From contig LCLX01000003.1 of assembly GCA_001002285.1 (NCBI GenBank), positions 1 to 64,000 on the forward strand: a stretch of DNA of 64,000 bases, written 5' to 3'. The DNA comes from Microgenomates group bacterium GW2011_GWC1_46_15. Its GTDB lineage: Bacteria; Patescibacteria; Microgenomatia; UBA1400; UBA12028. Shown here in pieces: positions 53,945-63,662 of this stretch; position 1 is the stretch's first letter; every line of letters starts with the position of its first letter. The position numbers and the translations under genes were made by a program. The notes under the pieces are model-generated. The model searched no databases and was not told the origin of the DNA. It saw only the letters and a list, made by a program, of their open reading frames with translations.

Positions 53945-53973
53945 TTGACAATTGTCGTGGCACTTGCTACTGT
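53945..53973 (+). promoter_or_regulatory. Plus-strand promoter upstream of a terminator
   Basis: TTGACA (53945-53950), 17-nt spacer, TACTGT (53968-53973). It would drive an RNA of ~80 nt ending at the hairpin at 54017-54061, with no ORF of note. Confidence 0.45.
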
Positions 53974-54010
53974 GTTACTTAAGTTTGTTTCGAAAGAAAC
54001 AGATGGTCCT

Positions 54011-54061
54011 AAAAAAGCATTGCTATTCGTGGCTCAATTCCAGCGATAGTGATGCTTTTTT
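54011..54061. terminator. Bidirectional terminator hairpin
   Basis: A long stem (54017-54055): GCATTGCTATT pairs with GATAGTGATGC and neighbouring bases, with a small internal loop, then GTGG-type pairing around loop CTCAATT. Flanked by A6 on the left and T6 on the right, so it has a U-tract in both directions. Confidence 0.65.
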
Positions 54062-54074
54062 ATTGGCTGATCAG

Positions 54075-54102
54075 ATTATAATCGTGTTCCGCCCCTTGTC
54101 AA
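54075..54102 (-). promoter_or_regulatory. Consensus promoter facing rho
   Basis: Minus strand TTGACA (54102-54097), 16-nt spacer, TATAAT (54080-54075): both hexamers perfect. Predicted start ~54068, only ~13 nt before the bidirectional terminator hairpin, so most transcripts may stop after ~57 nt unless read-through into rho is allowed. Confidence 0.6.
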
Positions 54103-54214
54103 GCCTATAACAAACATTACACTAATTAATGGATACCCTATAACAAACAATGTCATACATTTTACTCAAGAAAAATGAAAGATTTCCGCATAAAAAATGT
54201 GCGTGTGGATAACT

Positions 54215-55564
54215 TTATTTTAGCGTGTTGACCAGTTCGCGGATTCTTCGCACCTGTTTTCCGCTGATCACACGCGTGTATCCCAACCGCCGTGCCTCTT
54301 TCGCGCGTTTCTCCCCCATCCCAACACTGCGCACTTCGCCCAGTAAGCCGATTTCACCCACATACGCCGCGTCTTTCGGAAGTGGAATATTTTTACATGA
54401 GGAAGCAATCGCCATCGCAATCGCTAAATCAGCACCAGGCTCGTTGACGACAAATCCACCAGCTACATTTACAAAAATATCCTGTGTACCAAGCGGTAGT
54501 CCGCAATGTTTCTGCAATACTGCTGCTAGTAACTGAATACGTGGTAGCGCGATTCCACGGCCTACTCTGCGCGGCATCGCAAGTTGCGACGGCACCACCA
54601 ACGCTTGAATTTCAACCAGCACCGGCCGCGTTCCTTCCAATACCGGAACAATCGCCGATCCCGGCACATCACGGCTGGATTCCTGCAAAAACACCGCGCT
54701 TGGATTTTTTACTTCGCGCAATCCTGTTTCTACCGTTTCAAACACTCCAACTTCATCAGTCGCGCCAAATCTGTTTTTGACCGAGCGCAAAAGGCGGAAA
54801 AATCCTGACCGCTCACCGCTCAGCTCCAATACCGTGTCCACAATGTGTTCAAGTACCTTTGGTCCGGCAATCACGCCGTCTTTTGTGACGTGCCCAACCA
54901 AAAACACCGGAATATTCATGGATTTCGCGATGCGCGTGAACCGCTGCGTACATTCCTTGAGCTGACCAACCGATCCCGCGGTTCCCGTGAGATCAGACGT
55001 CTGCATGCTTTGAATGCTGTCAACAATTACCATGCCCGGTTTTTTTGATTGAATCACCCCAATGCACGCGTCCGCGTCAATTGACGTCACAAACTCCAAC
55101 CGTTTTGCCACCGCCTGCGGAAGCGCCGTTCCGCTCATGCGCTTGATCCGGAGCGCAATTTGTTCTGGACTTTCCTCTCCGCAGATGTACATAATCTCAT
55201 ACTCTTTAGACGTATCTTTCAGCAAATTAATGACTATTTGAGTAAGAAGTGTGGACTTCCCGATCCCCGGCTCACCCCCGATGAGGTTCACCGAACCTAA
55301 CACGATACCGCCACCCACAACGCGGTCAAACTCTTCCATTCCACTGGGTATTCGAACAAATAAGCGGTCGAGGTGTTTGAGTTCGCTTAACGTGACCGCC
55401 TGCGCGGGGCGCGAAGACCCTATGGTGTATTTTGTTGAGAATGAGGTTGGCGCGATCGTTTCCACCAGCGTGTTCCACGATCCGCAGTTTGGACACTGGC
55501 CAATCCACTTGGGTGATTGAAACTCACACGTCTGGCAAATATAGAGCGTAGAAGACTTCGGCAT
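54215..55564 (-). CDS. radA: DNA repair protein RadA
   Basis: RecA-like branch-migration helicase for recombinational repair and uptake of transforming DNA. N-terminal C4 zinc finger (YICQTCEFQSPKWIGQCPNC), RecA-type ATPase with Walker A GGEPGIGKSTLL and Walker B-like GMVIVDSIQSM, the RadA-specific KNRFG motif (SVKNRFGATDEVGVFE), and the Lon-protease-like C-terminal domain (VNVAGGFVVNEPGADLAIAM). 449 residues, normal. TAGAAT lies 9 nt before the ATG, compatible with a near-leaderless message. Separated from rho by the regulatory intergenic region. Confidence 0.96.
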   Translation of the reverse strand: MPKSSTLYICQTCEFQSPKWIGQCPNCGSWNTLVETIAPTSFSTKYTIGSSRPAQAVTLSELKHLDRLFVRIPSGMEEFDRVVGGGIVLGSVNLIGGEPGIGKSTLLTQIVINLLKDTSKEYEIMYICGEESPEQIALRIKRMSGTALPQAVAKRLEFVTSIDADACIGVIQSKKPGMVIVDSIQSMQTSDLTGTAGSVGQLKECTQRFTRIAKSMNIPVFLVGHVTKDGVIAGPKVLEHIVDTVLELSGERSGFFRLLRSVKNRFGATDEVGVFETVETGLREVKNPSAVFLQESSRDVPGSAIVPVLEGTRPVLVEIQALVVPSQLAMPRRVGRGIALPRIQLLAAVLQKHCGLPLGTQDIFVNVAGGFVVNEPGADLAIAMAIASSCKNIPLPKDAAYVGEIGLLGEVRSVGMGEKRAKEARRLGYTRVISGKQVRRIRELVNTLK

Positions 55565-55637
55565 TGTGAAGGTATTCTAGCACCCGCTCAAAAAAGGAAC
55601 ATATTGACAATGCTGGCACAACTTGAACGACACGTTT

Positions 55638-55799
55638 TTATCCATTGTTGCCGGTCATTCCCTGCACCGCCTCAAGATATGCGCGCATTTCTTTTTCAAC
55701 TTTTTCCCAATCGCCGCCTGCTTCCCGGATCGCTTTAAACAGCAAATCCATATCAATAAGCAGCTGGTCGTCTGTTACGATCATGCGTTGTTTTGACAT
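55638..55799 (-). CDS. Small conserved-looking acidic protein (53 aa)
   Basis: Strong ribosome-binding site AAAAGGAG 5 nt before ATG 55799. Product MSKQRMIVTDDQLLIDMDLL, FKAIREAGGDWEKVEKEMRA, YLEAVQGMTGNNG: a short helical, soluble protein with no signal peptide. It lies between the S1-domain gene (30 nt upstream of its ATG) and radA, same strand, so it is probably the distal gene of the S1 unit. Family not recognised. Confidence 0.65.
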   Translation of the reverse strand: MSKQRMIVTDDQLLIDMDLLFKAIREAGGDWEKVEKEMRAYLEAVQGMTGNNG

Positions 55800-55829
55800 A
55801 TATCTCCTTTTGTCTTGTATGTATGCGTT

Positions 55830-57092
55830 CTACTTGTAGTCTATCGGAACTTCAGTCAACATCAAGCCGAGCCGCATACGGCGTGCTTCTGGCTCAACTT
55901 TTTCGACTGTTACATCAAGTTTTTCGCCGACTTTTGGTTCCTTGCCAGCTGGAATTTTGCTGATGTGAATCAACCCGTCTACTCCAGGCTCCAAGTTCAC
56001 AAACACACCAAACGGCGCAATACGTGAAACTTTGCCCGAAATCGTCATCCCATCTTGGTACCGGTCTGCGATCGTGACCCACGGATCATCACCGAGGCGC
56101 TTAATCGACAAGTTCATCTTGCCGGTTTCTTTGTCCACCGACAGAACTTTCACTTTGAGTTTATCGCCAACTTTGTACAGCTGATTAGGATTCTCCACTT
56201 TTTCCCACGAAATTTCACTGATATGGACGAGTCCTTCAATATTCCCAAGCCCCTTTTTGTCTTCGGGCTTTGCTCCCGCAATCGGAACTTCAACCGTTAC
56301 GAACACGCCAAACGGCATCACGCCGGAAACAGTTCCGTTATATACTTCGCCCTCAACAATCGAGGTGAGAACTTCACCTTTTTGCGCGATCACTTGGGCT
56401 TCGGAAACATACCGCTCAGAAAAAATTAAGCGATTTTTCTCTTTATCAACCTCAATGACGCGGACTTTGATTGGTGTATCAATCAGTGATTCAAGTTTGC
56501 CAATGTATTGTTTCCCAAACTGGCTTGTTGGAATAAATCCGCGGACACCATCAACACCCGCAATCATACCCCCCTTGTTCATCTCCATACCGCGCACTAT
56601 CACCACTTCTTCCGTCTTCATCGCCTGCTCAAACTGATCCCATTTCTGGTTCATCATCGCGCGTTTGAATGAAAGCAAAATTTGGCCTCGGTCATTTTCC
56701 GCGCTCACCACATACACAGAAACTTTGTCCCCCGTGTGGAGCGTCGCAATAAAATCCTGCGCCGCTTCGTACTCTTTATCAACAATAAGACCTTCGGTTT
56801 TCCCCGCGATATCGACAAGCACCATTTTCTTTGTCACATCGGTCACAATTCCTTCGACAACATCACCATGTTTTGGAACATTGAGCGATACCCCGTCGAG
56901 TGCGAGAAGCTCGTCCATAGAGGTTGGTGTTGAACCAACCGCCATGGTTTTTGACGCAGCTTTTGTTGCAACTTTCATTACAACCTTTGCCGCAACTTTC
57001 GCCGCACCAGAACTCACTGACTCAGCCGGACTTTTCGCTTTCCCCTTTCCTGAAGATTTCACACCAGAAGCGTTATCTGAAACTGTAGACAT
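55830..57092 (-). CDS. rpsA: S1-domain RNA-binding protein, ribosomal protein S1-like (420 aa)
   Basis: Four S1 OB-fold repeats, each starting with a GDVVEGIVTDV-type strand: HGDVVEGIVTDVTKKMVLVD; MEMNKGGMIAGVDGVRGFIP; EGEVYNGTVSGVMPFGVFVT with LVHISEISW; and TISGKVSRIAPFGVFVNLEP with GLIHISKIP. A ~55-residue Ala/Lys/Ser-rich N-terminal extension (SGAAKVAAKVVMKVATKAAS) is basic and probably disordered. Helps mRNA binding by the ribosome. AAAGGGG lies about 9 nt before the ATG, with TACAAT further upstream, so this gene has a leader. Repeat copy C and the rRNA operon lie upstream. Fewer repeats than the six of E. coli S1. Confidence 0.9.
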   Translation of the reverse strand: MSTVSDNASGVKSSGKGKAKSPAESVSSGAAKVAAKVVMKVATKAASKTMAVGSTPTSMDELLALDGVSLNVPKHGDVVEGIVTDVTKKMVLVDIAGKTEGLIVDKEYEAAQDFIATLHTGDKVSVYVVSAENDRGQILLSFKRAMMNQKWDQFEQAMKTEEVVIVRGMEMNKGGMIAGVDGVRGFIPTSQFGKQYIGKLESLIDTPIKVRVIEVDKEKNRLIFSERYVSEAQVIAQKGEVLTSIVEGEVYNGTVSGVMPFGVFVTVEVPIAGAKPEDKKGLGNIEGLVHISEISWEKVENPNQLYKVGDKLKVKVLSVDKETGKMNLSIKRLGDDPWVTIADRYQDGMTISGKVSRIAPFGVFVNLEPGVDGLIHISKIPAGKEPKVGEKLDVTVEKVEPEARRMRLGLMLTEVPIDYK

Positions 57093-57170
57093 ATCGAATA
57101 ATCCCCTTTCATAAGAATAGGGGGATTGTACCAGATGTAGGAAGAGATGACAATGCTGGAACTGATGAAG

Positions 57171-57330
57171 AGTTCGGGACTCGTCACTTGGGTAGACACA
57201 AACGACTCTTGGCTAAGTCCCGATCTACCCATATAGGGCATACATTAGATTACACATATAACTCACGAAAACAAACTAAAAAGTCCTATATGTCAGCCCC
57301 TTGATAAGGTTTTCTGTAAGTCCCGATCTT
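57171..57330 (-). repeat. Dispersed intergenic repeat, copy C
   Basis: Minus-strand copy between 5S rRNA and the S1 gene: AAGATCGGGACTTAC, a variable ~90 bp, then CCCTATATGGGTAGATCGGG, ACTTAGCCAAGAG, CCCAAGTGACGAGTCCCGAA. The 3' end is ~80 nt before the S1 gene, keeping the orientation relative to the downstream gene seen in the other copies. Confidence 0.78.
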
Positions 57331-57347
57331 AATCCAAATACAAAAAT

Positions 57348-57463
57348 CCCGGCCTTGACCTATTTTCACACCAGCTCGTGCTGGCATTATCGTAGGCGCT
57401 GATGCGTTTGACGACTCTGTTCGGAATGGGAAGAGGTCGGACCACATCGCTCTAAAGACCGGG
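57348..57463 (-). rRNA. rrf: 5S ribosomal RNA
   Basis: Minus strand, ~116 nt, with closing helix CCCGG/CCGGG, the conserved CCCATTCCGAACAGAGTCG loop region, and GCGCCTACGATAATGCC. Lies 118 nt after the 23S 3' end. Confidence 0.93.
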
Positions 57464-57580
57464 AAGATTGACGAATGTAAAGAGTTCCAATCAAACGCGT
57501 ATATCAGACGTATGTCTGCGCGTTTGGTTTCGCTCCTTCACAATCGTGAAGAGAATGAAAGGTATACACGTAATGTATGT
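57464..57580 (-). other. 23S-5S spacer with processing stems
   Basis: Contains CAAACGCG/CGCGTTTG (8-bp hairpin) and the 3' arm GTATACACGTAATGTATGT (57562-57580), which pairs with 63436-63453 to enclose 23S in a ~18-bp stem with one bulge, the usual RNase III-type processing stem. Confidence 0.7.
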
Positions 57581-57690
57581 TCAATCGACCGATTAGTACA
57601 GCTAGGCTTAATCCTTCACAGGACGTACACCGGCTGCCTATCAACCTCGTAATCTCCGAGGGGTCTATTGGGATGTCTCATCTTAGGAAC

Positions 57691-57723
<33 letters not shown>

Positions 57724-57803
57724 AACAGGAATGTGGCTACCCTGCATTGCGCTTGACAGCGACAACAGGCACACCAGGGATTCCCTCACTTCGGTCCTCT
57801 CGT

Positions 57804-58088
57804 CATCTGATCTTCTGTTACCAGAAGGATAGACTATACCTTCACCTTTTCGCATTTCTGCGAGGAAGGTGCTTGCCGTGTTATGGATATATAATCCATC
57901 TTCATTCCACCTATTTTGGCGGAAATCCAGTCGTTACGGGGATGATTCCAAACTCGATAAGAGTTTTTTGTCATCTTCCCTCGGTATTGTCCTCTATAGC
58001 CATGGGACCATAGCTTAAAATATAGAGGATTTCACCGATTTGAGCAAGTGTATCACCCCTGCATTTCTGCAAGGCGTAGCAATTGTTT
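57804..58088 (-). other. Group I intron in 23S, site ~2656 (no ORF)
   Basis: 285 nt. The 5' exon ends GCTTCTAGT and the 3' exon begins ACGAGAGGACC, so the intron splits the sarcin-ricin loop. The intron ends in G and contains the group I core signature GGTATAGTCTATCC near its 3' end. Confidence 0.82.
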
Positions 58089-58140
58089 ACTAGAAGCAAA
58101 ATCCTTCAAACATCCAGCGCTGACAGTGGATAGAGGCCGA

Positions 58141-58469
58141 CAATATGTTACAAAGGTACGGTTTTACGTACACTCTTTATCACTAAAGAGATCCGACTAT
58201 ATCTTCATCCCCGAAAAGGGATATTTGACGTATAGTCTGTGAGGATTTCCTTCGCTTTCGCTTAGGATCTTTCCTGCTGATTGTCTTGCGTCAACAATTG
58301 ACTGGTTTACTATTTTCACTTGCATGCAGATGCGAAACAAGTAAGTAAACATTAACGAGGGTTTCCAGCATTTAGTCAAATTTATAGTGGTTAAACCACT
58401 GTTACATTTTTGAGTCCTACCTATCTTCAAACGTCTATCTGTAACTTAGACAGCAAGGCCTTATGCTCT
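58141..58469 (-). other. Group I intron in 23S, site ~2604 (no ORF)
   Basis: 329 nt. 5' exon ends GTGAGACAGT, 3' exon begins TCGGCCTCTATC; the intron ends in G. Core signature GAAGATATAGTCGG. No LAGLIDADG motif in any frame. Confidence 0.82.
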
Positions 58470-58503
<34 letters not shown>

Positions 58504-58695
58504 ACGCTTTAATGGGCGAACAGACCAACCCTTGGGAGCTTCTTCACCCCCAGGATGCGTTGCATATGATTTCATGTATTTCTACAGATATAGACTATAT
58601 CTTCACCCTTCTTCGAAGGGGCTCGGCATATTATAGGAAGTAAAATTTGTCATGATTATGACAACTATCCTATCTCGTTCTTTCGAACTCAGTCG

Positions 58696-59319
58696 TTACG
58701 GGGTCAAAGGAAGTTTATATTTCATACATTCAACCATATGCGGTCGAATGATGTTCGCAAACATACGTAAATCTCGAGATGGAATATGCAATCGAGCAAA
58801 TCCACCAGCAAAATGTACTGCTGTGTGCAAACTGAAATTCTCAAATAGTGTTTGTTGAAGTACTTCATGTTCTTTTTGTGTAAAAGACGATGAACATATA
58901 TACGCACCAGATTTATCCGTACGCAGATATCCATCATCCATATACCACACTGCTAGAACAAGAGGCGATTGCAAAAGGACCTGAATATGTTCAGGTATAC
59001 GTTTTTTCCCGTTATGATAAAAATCCATATAGTGTTGATCGAAAATATTTAAACTTAGTGTTGAAAACCTCCAACGTTTTGTTTGTTTTCCATTTCGACC
59101 AGCATGCCATAATATATATGGCTGCTTTTGTACATACATATTGAATTCTTTATAAAACCAGAAAACATATTTCTCTTGTTTTTCGCCACGCTCGATTCTT
59201 AATCGAACATGTTTTCCATTCTTTTCTAAACACCCATCACCTAATATTTTTCCAACAAGCATAGCGTGTTGTTTCGGTGATAAACTTCCTCGACTTCCCA
59301 CGGTATTGCCATGTTTCAT
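58696..59319 (-). CDS. LAGLIDADG homing endonuclease, intron-encoded (207 aa)
   Basis: Two LAGLIDADG-type helices: LVGKILGDGCLEK (near residue 21) and LAVWYMDDGYLRT (near residue 122), each supplying a catalytic Asp, with the basic beta regions between them. Order and size fit a single-chain enzyme of the LAGLIDADG_2 type that cuts the intronless 23S allele and copies the intron into it. Wholly inside the intron, same strand. The first ten codons (MKHGNTVGSR) are duplicated in the neighbouring ORF-less intron. Looks intact. Confidence 0.9.
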   Translation of the reverse strand: MKHGNTVGSRGSLSPKQHAMLVGKILGDGCLEKNGKHVRLRIERGEKQEKYVFWFYKEFNMYVQKQPYILWHAGRNGKQTKRWRFSTLSLNIFDQHYMDFYHNGKKRIPEHIQVLLQSPLVLAVWYMDDGYLRTDKSGAYICSSSFTQKEHEVLQQTLFENFSLHTAVHFAGGFARLHIPSRDLRMFANIIRPHMVECMKYKLPLTP

Positions 59320-59391
59320 AGTTCATTTCAGCGTATCATAGATACCCGAAGAAAAGAAGAAGATGAAACGAAGGGTTCACCGTTATTAGCC
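59291..59391 (-). repeat. Intron-intron direct repeat, copy 1
   Basis: ~100 bp within the site-2511 intron matching 59613-59712 in the site-2500 intron, including the endonuclease start codon region and the GGTGAACCCTTCGTTTCATC stretch. Confidence 0.8.
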
Positions 59392-59455
59392 AAGTGTTTT
59401 GTTTCAAAAATTACTCTTTGAATGACCCAGACCCTTTCGGGTTAAGCCGACATCG

Positions 59456-59799
59456 CAAACAACCTAAAAACTTTCGTTTATAGCCTGACTATACCTTCAT
59501 CCGCTAAGGGCGGATGTGGGCGTGTTATGGAATATGTAATATAGAGATATACTCCATCCAGAATTCTTCATTCTGAGTCGATACGGGGTCAAGATACTTT
59601 TGTAAAAGTATCCGACTTCCCACGGTGTTGCCATGTTTCATCATATTTCTACGGTATCATAAAGACCCGAAGAAAAGTAGAAGATGAAACGAAGGGTTCA
59701 CCGTTATGAGCCCAAATTCTCTGTTTTGTGCTTGAGTAATCACACACAGAACAGAAACAGCACCATCCTATTGCTAGAATGGGACCCCGATGTTAATTG
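59456..59799 (-). other. Group I intron in 23S, site ~2500 (ORF lost)
   Basis: 344 nt. 5' exon ends TTTGCTACCT, 3' exon CGATGTCGGCT is only 11 nt long before the next intron; the intron ends in G. Core signature GAAGGTATAGTC. It retains ATGAAACATGGC and the next codons (start 59641, MKHGNTVGSR) of the endonuclease found in the neighbouring intron, after which the reading diverges, so it looks like an ORF-deleted derivative. Confidence 0.82.
59613..59712 (-). repeat. Intron-intron direct repeat, copy 2
   Basis: Partner of 59291-59391; differs at scattered positions. Confidence 0.8.
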
Positions 59800-60359
59800 A
59801 GGTAGCAAACCGCGCCGTCGCTAGGGACGCTTAGGCGCGATGACTCTGTTATCCCCAGAGTAGCTTTTATCCGTTAAGCCCGGTACCTTCCACAAAGTAC
59901 ACGAGGATCACTATGACCTGCTTTCGCACCTGCTCGGCCTGTTTGCCTCACAGTCAAGCATCCTTATGCCGTTGCACTTCCAGCCCGATTTCCATCCGGG
60001 CCAAGGATACCATTGCGCGCTTGCGGTACTCTTTAGCAAGCAACCTCCCCAGTTAAACTACCCGCCAGACAGTGTTCCCTTCGCCGTTTGCAGGCGAATT
60101 GGGTGAGATATTTTATACGAAACGAGCGGTATTACACTGTTGTATGTACCTTGCGGCACACACTCCCGCCTATCCTAGACAATCCCGAATAAAACATCAG
60201 TGCCAAGCTATAGTAAAGCTTCATGGGGTCTTTTTGTCCTACTGCCAGTAGGCCGCATCTTCACAGCCATTTCAATTTCGCCGAGTAATGGTTCGAGACA
60301 GTTGGAGACTCGTTGTTCCTTTCATGCGCGTCGCCAATTAAGCGACAAGGTATTTCGCT

Positions 60360-61478
60360 GATTTGATTGACTTATCAATCTTTTTTGTTATAGCTCGTGT
60401 TGAGCTAGCGCGGTCATTTCTGCCGCTCTCTCATGGTCGCCCATGAGATCAGACTATCCCTTCACCAAAGAGGTTTGTTGTCATTTATGTACAACGGTAA
60501 TTCTTTGGCGTTACGCGTATAGTCGTTGAGGATCCGATTCAATCGATCACGTTTGATACGATTCTTTTGTAATTGAAAAGGAAAGTCTTCAGAAAATATC
60601 CGAAGCAATCGAACAACGTCCGATCGTTTTCCAGTTTCGTATACAAAAAGTTTCTCGTCTTTACGTTCATATACAAATCCGACTTTGAAGAAGAATCGAA
60701 ATAATGTAATTATCCCATAATCCTTCATTCCTACTGTAAAGTAGGGTTGATATGTATTGTTACGTTTTTTCAAACCAACAGAGCCTTCTGCGTCAAATAT
60801 TCCACATAAGAAGAATCCAAGTTCTTGTCTCGAATATCTTCTTTCATGAAAAGTCATTTGAGTGACAGAAAGTCCTTCTTTTTTTAATAATTTCAAATTT
60901 GCTCGAATATGTTCAATTTCTTCAACCTCACTCATATTTCTACGAGTGCTTTTTCCTTTTGCAGATAAAATATTCATTGCTTGTTGAAGCAATGAAATTT
61001 TAGCGTTTGCAATATCTCCTGCAATAATTGGGTATTGTGAAAAGAAAGAAAGCGCTAAAGCAACTTTTTTCTTTCCACGCATACTTAAGTTATATCCTCC
61101 ATGAATGGGTGAAATAACTCCCCTACTATTACATAAACGTGCATTCACTTTTGCTAAAAGATAAAGGTCTTCATTAGAAACTGTGAGATCTGGACTATAT
61201 GAAAATCCAGACCCATATGGTCTTGACTGTTTGATAACAGAACAAGACATTTCTCCGGCGCAAAATCCTGAAATATAAAAATTATCGACTTTACTCGTTT
61301 CCTGCTGGTTTTCTGCAGGTATGGCATTGTCAGTTGAAGAAATATTGGGCATCACTTTTATAATACCCAAATATTTACCGAATATCAACTAGCCATCCTT
61401 CTAAAACACTAAAGATACCATCTTTGTGTTACAGATTTTCCAGCATACAGCGCAATTTTACTATGGCAACGTTTTGAT
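60360..61478 (-). other. Intron in 23S, site ~1931, with endonuclease ORF
   Basis: ~1119 nt. 5' exon ends CTATGGT; the following intron bases include GCCATAG, which can pair with it as the P1 internal guide. 3' exon AGCGAAATACC. Core signature GGTGAAGGGATAGTC near the 3' end. Site 1931 is a known bacterial intron site (Thermotoga, Simkania). The terminal intron G is not evident with this boundary, so the 3' splice site is uncertain by a few bases. Confidence 0.75.
60462..61352 (-). CDS. LAGLIDADG-family homing endonuclease, intron-encoded (296 aa)
   Basis: Two divergent LAGLIDADG motifs: FYISGFCAGEMSCSV near the N-terminus (Glu in place of the usual Asp) and LGFFLCGIFDAEGSVGL in the second half, followed by the strands YFTVGMKDYGIITLFRFF and a basic C-terminus. 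Fits a LAGLIDADG_1 monomer. ATG 61352 (MPNISSTDN) is preferred to the TTG at 61388. Completely inside the site-1931 intron, same strand, so probably translated from the precursor rRNA before splicing. Confidence 0.85.
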   Translation of the reverse strand: MPNISSTDNAIPAENQQETSKVDNFYISGFCAGEMSCSVIKQSRPYGSGFSYSPDLTVSNEDLYLLAKVNARLCNSRGVISPIHGGYNLSMRGKKKVALALSFFSQYPIIAGDIANAKISLLQQAMNILSAKGKSTRRNMSEVEEIEHIRANLKLLKKEGLSVTQMTFHERRYSRQELGFFLCGIFDAEGSVGLKKRNNTYQPYFTVGMKDYGIITLFRFFFKVGFVYERKDEKLFVYETGKRSDVVRLLRIFSEDFPFQLQKNRIKRDRLNRILNDYTRNAKELPLYINDNKPLW

Positions 61479-63435
61479 ACCATAGAACAGTTATAGTTAC
61501 TGCTGCCGTTCACCGGGGCTTCAATTGAAAGCAGTACCCTTGCGGGTACCACTCTCGCAGTTAACCTTCCGGCACTGGGCAGGTTTCAGCCCGTATACGT
61601 CCTCTTTCGAGTTTGCACGGACCTGTGTTTTTGTTAAACAGTCAGTCTCCAGTCTTTCGCTGCGCCTCTCCTTGCGGAGAGAAGGGCATATACCAAGGGT
61701 ACGCCCAGCTGTTTTGCCGAATTCCTTAAACCATTGTCTCTCGTTCTCCTTAGCCTTCTCGGCCAGTTCACCTGTGTCGGTTATCGGTACGATTTAATAA
61801 CACTCTGCTTGCGAAGCTTTTCTAGGAACCTGAAGTCCTGCGTCTTGCCCGTTCCTTGCGGAACAGACTCCACATCACAATTCGATTAAACATATCTGCG
61901 GGTTTGCCAACAGACATTATCTCGTTGCTTGTGCGGCTCTATCTTCGACAGAGCGCACGCAGTATCCAAATCCGTCCCTCCCCAAGTCATAACGATTGTT
62001 ATCAAGGACCAGAATATCAACTGGTTATCCATCAGCTACGCCATTCGGCCTCGCCTAAGGGTCGCCTTACCCGCACACGACAAACGTGGGTGCGGAAACC
62101 TTGAACATTCGGAGATGAAGATTCTCACTTCATGTACGCTACTCATACCGGCATTCGCACTTCCGGTCGCTCCAGCAGATCGATTTCTCGCCGCCTTCAC
62201 AGCACCCGGAACGCTCCCCTACCACTCACATAATTTCTTACGAAAATATATAAATCTTTGTCTTCGGTATATTCCTTAAGCCTCGATACGTTTTCGACGC
62301 CCTGATCCTCGGCTAGTGAGCTGTTACGCTTTCTTTCAAGGATGGCTGCTTCTGAGCCGACCTCCTAGGTGTTTGGGGACCAAGACTATCTTTCCCACTG
62401 AGGAATATTTAGAGACCTTAGACGAAAGTCTGGGATGTTTCCCTCTCGCCTGGCGAACTTAGCTCCGCCATACTGAGTCCCATGCACGAACTGACGGTAT
62501 TCGGAGTTTGGTTAAATTTTTGATCTTGCGACCAAAAAATTCATCCAGTACTCTACCCCCATCAGCCTAATCATGAGCCTATACCTAAATATATTTCGGG
62601 GAGAACCAGCTATCTCCAGGTTCGATAGGCATATAACCTCTACCCACAATTCATCCGACAGACTTGCAACTCTGAACGGTTCGGTCCTCCCGCACGTTTT
62701 ACCGTACGTTCAACCTGATCATGGGTAGCTCACCTGGTTTCGGGTCTATAGTGTGTTCCTTGGCGCCCTATTCAGGCTCGCTTTCACTGCGCGTCCGCCG
62801 TTTCAACGGCTTACACTTGGAACAGACCATAACTCGCCGGTTCATTCTTCAATAGGCACGACATCATCCTTGCGGACTCTGTCTGCTTGTTAGCAGATAG
62901 TTTCAGTTTCTATTTCACGGGGTCTTCGACCCTTCTTTTCACCTTTCCCTCACGGTACTCGTTCGCTATCGGTCAACACATGTATTTAGCCTTGGAGCGT
63001 GGTCGCCCCAGATTCTTCCCGGAGTTTGCCGTCTCCGAAAGTACTTAGGAAATCCCTATGGTGCATCTGTTTTTCATATACACGACTGTCACGTTCTTTG
63101 GTCGCTCATTCCATAGCGTTCTATTCAACAGATACAATCCAATATTGGGCTCCTGCAACCCCCATCTTACGATGGGTTTAGGCTGTTCCCTTTTCGCTCG
63201 TCGCTTACTCAGGGAATCTCTTTCGATGTCTTTTCCAGCGCGTACTTAGATATTTCAGTTCTGCGCGTACCCTTCCGTGACAAAAGCCACGGATGACCCA
63301 GAATAACCTGGGCCGGGTTTCCCCATTCGGACACCACCGGATCAAAGCTTCTTGACAGCTCCCCGGCGAGTTTCGCCGTCTAGTGCGTCCTTCTTCGGCA
63401 TGTGTTGCCAAGGCATCCACTATCTGCATGAGTTC

Positions 63436-63662
63436 ACATACATTACTGTATACTCTTGCGTTTTCAAAATTTTTGAAAATACAACCTACTGTTATTTTTT
63501 ACAATAACAGCGTTGCAGCATTGATGAACGCATACAAAAGTATGCGCCCTTCCGCAGTGTTCTTCCCTTACGGGATGAAACGCGGTTTGCCGCAACATTC
63601 ATTCTCTTCACTTGTTAAGGAGCGAATCCGTTGATCGGAGAAGAGTCTAAGCGTTTAACGGC
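63436..63662 (-). other. Spacer 5' of 23S with processing stem arm
   Basis: Contains the 5' arm of the 23S processing stem (63436-63453, partner 57562-57580) and small hairpins such as CTGTTATT/AATAACAG around 63490-63511. No tRNA-Ile is present here. Confidence 0.65.

Larger units (their letters stand above)
58563..59444 (-). other. Group I intron in 23S, site ~2511, with endonuclease ORF
   Basis: 882 nt. 5' exon ends GATGTCGGCT, 3' exon begins CAACGCATCCTGG; the intron ends ATATG. Core signature GAAGATATAGTC. Its first ~150 nt are closely related to the intron at 59456-59799. Carries the ORF at 58696-59319. Confidence 0.82.

Noticed and set aside
53672..54049. 125-residue plus-strand ORF upstream of rho
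   Set aside because: It runs through the nested inverted repeats, a promoter and a terminator hairpin; no ribosome-binding site and no coherent protein features.
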